Shown here piece by piece: positions 7,925 through 14,954 of a stretch of DNA of 14,954 nucleotides. The stretch comes from Phoronis ovalis (Eukaryota; Phoronida; Phoronidae): the NCBI GenBank assembly GCA_028565635.1, contig JAOXYB010029745.1, positions 1 to 14,954 of the forward strand, read 5' to 3'. Within the stretch, counting starts at the first letter, position 1, and each line of letters opens with the position of its first letter. Position numbers and translations under genes: made by a program. Below the pieces are notes generated by a model. The model ran no database searches. It saw only the letters and a list, made by a program, of their open reading frames with translations, and was not told the origin of the DNA.

Positions 7925-10532
7925 TCACAAATTTAAATAATTCTTGTAAGAATTATATGACGGTCTCGTAAAGTCCTGTCTCATAAGATGCATAAAATTC
8001 TGGCAATCCCAATTTAGATTAAGATATTCTTTTAGAATTTCAGGAATAGGGAGTTGTTTAATAGATTCTGGTAAAGTTAATTGGCTATTTCTAGAAATTT
8101 TACATTTCAGTAATTGTTTTCTTATAGCAATTCTACAATAATATTTTAGGCTACTGGATTCAAGAAACTCTCTTTCAATATCTGCTACCCCTTGTCTACG
8201 TTCATCTATTAAGCTATAATCAGCGTGCCATACTTGTATCGTTGATAATTTCTTACAAAACAAAAATCTAGAATCAATGAAACCAGTCTGAATAAACATC
8301 TTGATAAGTAAGCAAAATTTGGTATAGTGTCCACATCTGCATACAGATTTTGGAGAATGATTAAGATAGCTCATCCATGTTTTTTCGAGCGTGCGCCTGA
8401 TTGACATTCGTTGATTCTGATCGTCAACATCAGCGCCATAATAAACAAGTAGAATGGCAATGGCCCAGGATGCTCGCGTATGAAAGAAACAATCGTTATT
8501 GGGATATTTGTATTCCAAAGCAAATCTTAGAGCCGAGTCTTGTTTGCCATTCACCAAAACATAGGCCTTGGGGTTAAGGCCGTGAAATAGGAAAATACTG
8601 AAAATATCAAATCCTAGGTATTCTTCACATTGACATGTGAAAGCAATGCAACGCCAGAGAATATTGTAGCCACTTTTTACCGTTTGATACATGTTGGCAC
8701 CTGCTTCACACAGATACCCAATCATGGTGGTATCAACATAAGCGTTAGTACAATTAGGAAAAAGACAGAACTTATAAAAATATGAACGTCTGACGGCGAA
8801 GCACGAGCGCCTGCATGTATTAGCGGCATAACTCCAGTCTTTACACAAACACATCATCAACATGTCGTTGATATCATTGTTAGTTATAGATTTACCATAT
8901 TGTACCAAATTCTGAATAACAACGGGTTGATTATGGCAGTTAACAGCTAACTCCAGACATTCGCTGTCAGGTCTCACGCCTGCATCTAATAAAGGCCTCA
9001 CGTACTGTGGTAATGGATTCCTTAAACACAATTTTAATAGGTTCAATTTTGCTTCCCATGCATTGTTTCCATTTTCATATTCCAACACTGTTTTTACTAT
9101 CAAGTCAAGGAAGATTGCTGTTCGACCTGAATGTTTTACAACCAATATGAAATGTTTTAGAGTGTTGTTTCCAGCTAAAATTAATCGTATTCCATGTTCA
9201 AGCAACTCTTGTACCACATCACCATTTCCTCTTGATTTTCGTGTAGCGAGCTCCAAAGCCGTCAACCCATAGTATGAAGACGGCTTCCTAGAACATAAAG
9301 GAAACGTTTATAGTTTCAAAAGAATCTTCTCATGCATGGCTGTTCCAGTCTCTCCCCCCCCCCCACTAACACCACATGTGCAAACCTAGTCCTGCAAGCA
9401 TGACCTTTACTATGAACAGCCTTACGGCTTGTTCGCACAAGCCGTACGGCTGTTCATAGTAAGGGTCATGCTTGCAGGACTAGTGCAAACCTAGCATACA
9501 TTCGATAGGAATTATAACAAACTTATCAAAATTTAAAATAATTGTTAGGTTTAGAATTTTTTGATATGGTATGTACTATAGTATAATACATGTACTCAAA
9601 ATGTTCTTTTTCTAAAATTTTGTTTCCTGATTTTTTAAAGTCAGATAAACCTTTACTTATAGTGTAATTGATTGGCAGTTTGCACCTTTATAAAAACAGG
9701 AAGTAGAGGGTACATCAACTGATGGAATAGCTATGAGAAGACTCTATTCTTTTACAATCAGCTATCTAAACGGACATAAGTATATGGTTACTATAGTTAC
9801 TTTTGTAGGGAATGTTTGGGGATTTTGTGTGTTTTTGAAACTGCTGTTATTAGTTGTTCCGCAATACTAGATCTAGTCAGAAAAACAGAATCGTAAAATG
9901 TGTTATTATACTTTATTGTAGTATAGCTAAATTGTGTGCATTAACAACGTTTTGCGGATGGGCTAGGATTTAAACCGGATTACTTTTATATGTTTTGATC
10001 CGCTCATTTTTCATTTATGAGAATATGCCTACAATTAAGATATAGATCAGGGTGTTTATATGTTATGCTTACTGAGTAGGGATCGAGGACGTAGCCTTGC
10101 TTCAGAACCTTGGACAAGCCGAATCTGCCTTTTAACAAAAAAAAATGATTCAATCTCATGTCTGGACTTGGAAAACAAAACCATCCTAGATTTCAATAGA
10201 TTTTCAAAATACCCATGACCGTCTTAAACTAAAACTGTGCTCTAAAAAAGTAACCCAGGACTACATCACATGTGGCTGTCAACTTACCTTCTATTACTAC
10301 TATTTATGTCAATTTTGCCACTCCTTAGAAGAACACGGACAGCGTCAGCCTTGCCGTTTTCGGCAGCAAAGCAAAGAGGAGGACCAATGGTTCTTGAACA
10401 TTTATTCACATCAACATCTTTTTTCAACAGAAGTTCTCTGATCTTCTGAATTTCCCCTCGCAGTATGGCCACATGGAGAGGAAATGTGGTCGAATTCCTC
10501 AATACCGTCGCATTTCTTCTAGCTTGAGACAT
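7925..10532 (-). CDS. ASB-like ankyrin repeat and SOCS box protein, two coding exons, 535 aa
   Basis: Probable substrate receptor of a cytosolic Elongin B/C-Cullin 5-Rbx2 ubiquitin ligase. Coding exon 1 is 10532-10288 (245 nt) and exon 2 is 9287-7925 (1363 nt). The donor reads AG|GTAAGT and the acceptor TTCTAG|G; the phase-2 join restores an Arg codon and continues into YYGLTALELA, a typical ankyrin helix. Ankyrin repeats are clear at about residues 16-48 (FPLHVAILRG), 50-85 (PPLCFAAENGKADAVRVLL) and 87-120, with weaker repeats around 165-220 and 265-375. The SOCS box is at about 460-500: BC box SLKYYCRIAI (461-470) for Elongin C and LPIP (494-497) for Cul5. About 35 residues follow it. A Cys-rich stretch lies at 240-261. 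I chose the Met at 10532 because homology with the paralog starts at MSQ; an in-frame upstream ATG at 10580 is not conserved and lies across a likely splice acceptor. The family call rests on visible motifs; the particular ASB class and the substrate are unknown. Confidence 0.88.
9350..9364. repeat. Poly-C tract in the intron
   Basis: A run of about 13 C ends just upstream of the intronic hairpin. It is a homopolymer that often gives sequencing length errors. Confidence 0.7.
9386..9483. mobile_element. Near-perfect hairpin element in the ASB-like intron
   Basis: Arms of 46 bp (9386-9431 and 9438-9483) pair with only two mismatches around a 6-bp loop (TTCGCA). The 12-mer GTGCAAACCTAG stands at 9378-9389 and again at 9483-9494, overlapping the arm ends, as a target duplication or insertion footprint would. 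There is no coding capacity. It lies within the 1000-bp intron and would fold in the pre-mRNA. Confidence 0.85.
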
Positions 10533-10542
10533 TGTGTCGTTG
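10288..10542 (-). other. First coding exon of the ASB-like gene with short 5' leader
   Basis: On the minus strand a pyrimidine-rich TTTTATTTTCAG ends at 10543, preceded by a branch-point-like TCTAAT, so an exon can begin at 10542 with ten leader bases (CAACGACACA) before the ATG. The donor GTAAGT occupies 10287-10282. The exon encodes residues 1-81 plus two bases of codon 82. The acceptor is weaker in the paralog (TTTTAAG at the same place). Confidence 0.7.
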
Positions 10543-11113
10543 CTGAAAATAAAACTAAATATTAGACGCCGTCTTTCCATTAGACATCAACGTAGTGTAT
10601 CCCGGAAACATGCTCAATTATGGCTGCCTACTAGTACAAACGCCTACGGCTAGGCTAATGGCTTTCCTACCCAATTTTTACCCCCATATATCGTGATTTA
10701 TTGTACTCCGTCCGCAAGATTAATTTACCTGATAAACGGGATACCATTGGATCGCACGTCCTTTCAAAGTAAAATGAAGGACCCAGAGTTTAAACACTAA
10801 AATTTGAATGCAAAATATATCACGGAGCCTACGTGGTCAAGACATAGTAGGGTCATGCATCCAGGCTACAGAATATGTTATAAACGACAGGAAGAATTAA
10901 TTGTAGAGTAAATTGCACAAAAGGTAACTCAGTTCAATAAATTGCTCTTCAAAGTGTGTGTTGTAAATACATGATATTAATAATGATGTACTATCTGCAT
11001 GCTCATTCAACTACTATATATTAGCGAATTCAGATTCTAATTTTTATGAATTTAAAAGTTATAAGTTATATCACCCTTCTATTAATTTCAATAGCACTAA
11101 ATTACGTACCTGC

Positions 11114-11128
11114 CATAAACGCATGCGC
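11114..11128. promoter_or_regulatory. NRF1-like palindrome CGCATGCG
   Basis: ACGCATGCGC resembles the palindromic NRF1 site and stands in a locally GC-richer island at about 11110-11260, just upstream of the proposed leader-exon donor. The paralog has lost this stretch, so no conservation test is possible within the window. Confidence 0.2.
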
Positions 11129-11289
11129 TTTCTAATTTTTACATTTTTCAAGTAGACCTTTCAATTTCCGGGTCTCAATTTTGCTGTAGTGAAACTCCAA
11201 ATCCACGCGTTCGCACAGCATGAACTTCGCTTCGCGCCTTTACTTTGTTGGACAGCTATTCATCAGATTTTCAGTGCTCACATGTGTAT

Positions 11290-11311
11290 GATACCGGCAA
11301 GGCCGGGTATC
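11290..11311. repeat. GC-rich short hairpin
   Basis: GATACCGGC and GCCGGGTATC pair around AAG with one bulged C. It lies in the proposed leader region of the ASB-like gene and is absent from the paralog because that segment is deleted there. Confidence 0.5.
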
Positions 11312-11649
11312 TTATTATAACTGGAACAACATGGTAACGCTTCAGTAATTTCCATTTTAATTTGTACTACTACATGTAACTGCATGTACAATAAATTTTA
11401 ATTTCCATATAAGCCCAATACAGCTGGAATTGACATGACATGATGATGTCGCCACTTTACAAAAGTAGCGTGAACTGACAATAAGCATTTTTTGCCCTAA
11501 CCATTCAAAAGCAAAACGTTGATTTTGCAGATTTACGGTAACAAAGAACTATAGGCATTTAAACGCAAGAGTTTAGGTGAAACGATAACGTAATCTGTTT
11601 TACGAAGCATTGCGAGTGGTTCGCGTATGTTATATGACCAATTTTAATT

Positions 11650-11680
11650 TAAAATCCAATATGGCCGCCATTTTGAATTA
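11650..11680 (-). promoter_or_regulatory. YY1-like motif AAAATGGCGGCC upstream of the ASB-like gene
   Basis: The minus strand reads AAAATGGCGGCCATATTGG, a good match to the animal YY1 core (AANATGGCGGC), which usually lies near transcription starts. A near-identical GGCCGCCATTT (plus strand) is at about 5838-5851 upstream of the paralog, inside flanking sequence that is also recognisably related. Binding itself is inference. Confidence 0.4.
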
Positions 11681-11750
11681 AGACTGTAACTGAAGTTGGA
11701 AGTGATGTATGGGTGTTTGCCCGTTTGCTAGTATAGGAATACAATAAATT

Positions 11751-13600
11751 CATGAATTTTTAAAAATGTCAAAATCTATAATAACATTTAGATCTAGTGT
11801 TTAGCTTTATTTAAAAATAATTTCAATACGCCTTATTCTTGTACGTTTGTTTCTACCACAATTCTATAATCCGGTATAATTATTTTTTTTGTATTCGGAA
11901 AATTACAAAATTAAGTTAAGTGTTCCCCGGATATTTGCTAAGTGCTTTCTACAGTTGGCTTATGAGAAAATTCTAGCTGGACTAAAGTACTTCGTGGCTT
12001 TTATTAACTTATTATATTATTACTGAAACTAATATAACTATTAACATTCTTAAATAAAACATTCAGAAGATGAGCATTATCGGTGAAATGCTGCCGATAT
12101 TTAATTTTATAAGGCTTAAAATCTCATATGCTAACTTTCACGAGAACGTTTAAGAAATTATGTCCTAAAAATTCTTGTATTTAAAAATTAATGAATTATG
12201 TTTATTGTACCAAGTTTGAAAAATATCTGTAATCGCCACTTGCTCTTAATTCTAAAGTCGGTGGTGGAGCTACATGCATACAGCCCTCAAACAATCATCA
12301 GCTCCATTTTATTATATATATATATATATATATATACTTTAATACTATCAACATCGACATTTCCAATGGTTTTAACTTGGTATTTGGCGTCCAGACCTAT
12401 ATATTATTTACTAGTAGTCTTCATATGGTACCTAGACATTTGGAACTGGTGCATTTGATGAATTATGGCAATTTAATTTTGTGGAAACGTGAATTATTTG
12501 TACAATGTTTTTTTATTCTTTTCTTGAATAAACAAACAAACACATGTCAGGAGCAAACAAAAAACAGCAATACAGATTAATAAATAAGAAACGATATCCT
12601 GGTCAATAATTCCAATATACAAACTATAGATACAGACCCCGGATACAGACGAGTGTTCACAGTATACAAGCGAAGAGCTTCTTACTACTTGGTCGTATTT
12701 GATAGGTCAGTCATATTCAAAACAGAATAAACATCCAATGCAAAATAAAATTAGGAAGATAGATAATGTTCTTTAGAACTCGCAGAAGTGAAATTCTTAG
12801 TGAATGTGGTATAACGCACTCTTTATGTAAAATGGACAAAATCGTACAAATATTTCATGTTCCTAATGGGCACAGCATAACTATTAACGCTAATATTATG
12901 AACACGTACACCAGGTATCAGAAAAACTCACTTAAATCTGAATGACATAATTCAATACACTCAAAATACAAACACTGACATTGATATTTTTAAACACCGG
13001 GAATTCTGAAAAGTATTGCAATACTTAACTCACAAACTGTTGTACTTTTGCTATAGAGTTATGACTGCAGTACATTAATTGTATCCTGAAAAATCAAACA
13101 TGCATGCTGGTCATACTAAAATTATATCTCATTTTATTTTATAACTATTCTCACATTCATAGGTTAGTTTTAGACACTTTCTAAACACAGAACACAAAAC
13201 TTCTTGAACTTTTTTGAAACTAAATGAATTTTTATATGAAACGAAAAAAAAACTGGTATAAGAAAATCAGATCTCCAGAAAAAGCTTGTAAAAAGCAATA
13301 TAAACAAGATTCTTTTGCATCAATATGATGTCTAAATAAAGTTCCTGGATAAATATAAACTACAATAAATTGCTCTGAAATAATATCCATTTAGTAAGCC
13401 ATTCACTAGGAAATCGGACGAGATCCTTACTTTATAAAGTACTAAGCATAATTAGTAAACAAATACCAAAAACATAACATGGAAGATAATAAAATATTAG
13501 AATAGTTGCATCGTCTTGGTGGCACCACTTAACCCAAATGTTTCCACAATTCTACATTTTATGAATAAAAAGTACAGTTCGTTGCTCTGTTCATACCAGT
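11751..13600. other. No gene recognised; intergenic AT-rich DNA
   Basis: It holds the TA microsatellite at 12313-12336, a perfect 16-bp palindrome AAGTATTGCAATACTT at 13011-13026, and many A- and T-rich runs. No coding exon could be supported on either strand. Confidence 0.5.
12313..12336. repeat. (TA)12 microsatellite
   Basis: Twelve uninterrupted TA units in otherwise AT-rich intergenic DNA. The open frame that reads through it is an artefact. Confidence 0.9.
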
Positions 13601-13607
13601 AATGCAA

Positions 13608-13679
13608 CCAAGTGCATGTAAATAATTTATTGTAGGTAACTTTTATCTGTTGAATAATAAAAGAAAATTTTACATGCAC
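13608..13679. repeat. 20-mer CCAAGTGCATGTAAATAATT with an inverted partner
   Basis: The 20-mer at 13608-13627 is repeated exactly at 14152-14171. Its GTGCATGTAAA part also has an exact inverse at 13669-13679, so an 11-bp stem with a 46-nt loop can form. Both copies lie in or beside the presumed 3' UTR of the membrane-protein gene. Confidence 0.7.
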
Positions 13680-14383
13680 CGAAGCTCATAATGAATGCAT
13701 TACCATAAAATTACAAAGCCAAATATTAATTTAACAAATACATGAGAGATTCAATCTAATGTAATACAAATAACAGTTGCTGGAATATATACTGCATAGA
13801 GCAGCTACGTTACTGCTATCATAGTTCTGGATAAATATTGGATAGTTAGACAATTGCATAATGCAAATCTTTGTCCTGTATACATGCCTAAACAATTTAC
13901 CAATCAAAATTGCTCGAAATTTCTTTCTCTCTGGTACAAACTTTATCTGTAACACATTTCCTTTAAATGCCTGGCAACATAATTTTTCGCTAGGAATATT
14001 CACATTAGTTGGTTGCTGATACCATAAACACAGATGTTCTCACCATTCCTTATCTTTTGTAAACAATTAACACCAGTGTGGGAATTGCATGACTGTTCAT
14101 TTACAAAACACACTGAATTGTGAGTATTTGAGTATGTGACAAGTTGAGCTGCCAAGTGCATGTAAATAATTCATTAGCTGATTTAGAGAATAAAACATGT
14201 TAAGCTCGCCTTCAATTTCATTGTGTCACCTTCAATGGTGCAGACATCTGTTCGTCAGCCTTAAAGTTATGAATTGAAAGTAGTGGTATGAATTCTACTA
14301 CCAATTTCCTCAAATTCACAGGTCAAGAATTCTCCCAGAAATAAAACATTTTGTAGCAAGCTGACATGACAGAGTGATTCAAA
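13626..14383 (-). other. Probable 3' UTR of the membrane-protein gene
   Basis: AT-rich sequence after the stop with no coding potential. The first canonical AATAAA I find on the minus strand is at 13631-13626, giving a UTR of about 750 nt; another is at 13138-13133. It contains one of a pair of identical 20-mers (14152-14171) and borders the other (13608-13627). Confidence 0.35.
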
Positions 14384-14550
14384 TTAGATTGCAGCATTGT
14401 CATCATCATCATCATCATCGCCACTTAGCAGCAGCTGGTGATTGGCATATGGAACCAACGTTCGCTTTCTAATGAAATAATATGCAACACCAGCTATGAC
14501 AGCTATAACAACTAACCCACCAACTACACTGCAAGCTATGATAACTGTTT
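14384..14550 (-). CDS. Last exon of a type I single-pass membrane protein (partial)
   Basis: The minus strand has a textbook acceptor (T-run, TTTCAG at 14551) followed by two bases that complete a split codon, then 54 residues and TAA at 14386-14384. The exon opens with TVIIACSVVGGLVVIAVIAG and continues VAYYF, a transmembrane helix, then the stop-transfer cluster IRKR and a short cytosolic tail containing QLLLS, seven consecutive Asp and NAAI at the C terminus. Upstream exons lie beyond 14954 or could not be recognised. Acidic and leucine-rich tails are often trafficking signals, but I do not recognise the family and assign no function. The Asp run is encoded by a CAT/GAT microsatellite. Confidence 0.7.
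14401..14418. repeat. (CAT)6 microsatellite inside the membrane-protein exon
   Basis: Six CAT units on the plus strand read as GAT on the minus strand and, with a following GAC, encode seven Asp. The repeat length is a multiple of three, so slippage would change tail charge without shifting the frame. Confidence 0.9.
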
Positions 14551-14751
14551 CTGAAAAAAAACATAATTCGTCAAGCAGCAGTTTATAAAACTGTCAAATG
14601 AAAATTGATTATACTAGGAAAAATATTTGCTGTATTGGCATAATGTTTATAAAGAACATTTATTTTATCAGAATGAATGTTCATTTGATGACACATTGTT
14701 TCAGTGAAATGATTAACATATATTAAATATAATATAATCCAAAACTGAATC

Positions 14752-14842
14752 TTACTTCTTATAATGAAAGCTTTCCAGTACCTTCATCAGTTCTTCGTGT
14801 GAACGTCTTGAGAAAAACTGAAAGCTTCATTATAACAAGAGG
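14752..14842. mobile_element. Short inverted-repeat element in the intron of the membrane-protein gene
   Basis: TTATAATGAAAGCTTTC at about 14759-14775 is inverted as GAAAGCTTCATTATAA at about 14820-14835, with one bulged base and about 45 bp between. Probably a MITE fragment. A perfect 14-bp palindrome CCATCATATGATGG follows at 14864-14877. Confidence 0.5.
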
Positions 14843-14954
14843 TCTGCAGGTGCAGACAGATGCCCATCATATGATGGAGTTTCTTTAGTTGTAAAGCCAT
14901 CTATGTCACCTGGCCTAATACACCTATCAACCTATGGCATTAAATTCGTGAATC

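Larger units (their letters stand above)
11110..11680 (-). other. Candidate non-coding leader exon and promoter-proximal region of the ASB-like gene
   Basis: A strong minus-strand donor, GCAG|GTACGTAA, has its last exon base at 11110. Joined to the acceptor at 10543 it removes a 567-nt intron. The same GCAG|GTACGTA string occurs at 5410-5402 upstream of the paralog, supporting a functional site. The exon's 5' end is not visible; 11680 is a rough outer limit set by a YY1-like motif at about 11650-11676, which is also shared with the paralog. Two short upstream ATGs sit just before the donor (ATGCG and ATGGCAG); neither is in frame with the ankyrin start. Confidence 0.45.

Noticed and set aside
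10533-10580. Upstream in-frame Met extending the ASB-like protein by 16 residues
   Set aside because: The ATG is not conserved in the paralog, and a polypyrimidine-CAG acceptor separates it from the conserved MSQ start.
12198-12580. Two overlapping plus-strand open frames
   Set aside because: The first reads through a TA microsatellite; neither has splice context or family resemblance.
13731-14003. 90-residue minus-strand open frame
   Set aside because: It falls in the presumed 3' UTR of the membrane-protein gene and has no recognisable features.
14760-14842. Hammerhead ribozyme, from CTGATGA followed by GAAA on the minus strand
   Set aside because: No proper stem II lies between the two core boxes, and no unpaired cleavage triplet is found; the GAAA is simply part of the outer inverted repeat.

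Overview
The window looks like nuclear DNA of an invertebrate animal. It is AT-rich, genes are sparse and split by introns with GT/AG borders, and there are many small inverted-repeat transposons. The mix of an ankyrin/SOCS-box gene and these short elements would fit a mollusc (perhaps a bivalve) or another lophotrochozoan, but that placement is inference. Nothing bacterial or viral was recognised.

The only gene that can be followed completely is on the minus strand at 7925-10532. Two coding exons (10532-10288 and 9287-7925) join across a 1000-bp intron and encode 535 residues: N-terminal ankyrin repeats, a divergent ankyrin-like middle, and a C-terminal SOCS box with a clear BC box (SLKYYCRIAI) and Cul5 box (LPIP). 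This is the layout of an ASB-type substrate receptor for an Elongin B/C-Cullin 5 ubiquitin ligase. A non-coding leader exon ending at 11110 is likely.

A second, decayed copy lies in the same orientation at about 1765-3232. Its first coding exon and both splice sites are intact and in phase, but the second exon stops early, carries further breaks and lacks the SOCS box. Shared sequence upstream of both genes (a leader-exon donor and a YY1-like motif) shows that a whole transcription unit was duplicated. The decayed copy was then invaded by repeats: a 1.25-kb multi-scale palindrome at 3752-4997, hairpin elements beside it, and a hAT-like MITE at 5415-5806 whose right end was lost together with about 500 bp of flank.

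Other mobile DNA includes a second copy of the same MITE at 313-698 with an 8-9 bp target duplication, a 46-bp-arm hairpin in the gene's intron flanked by 12-bp direct repeats, and a 31-bp-TIR element at 7079-7340. At the right edge, 14384-14550 on the minus strand is the last exon of a type I membrane protein whose other exons lie outside the window. Regions 708-1765, 5900-7070 and most of 10600-14380 hold no gene I can support.
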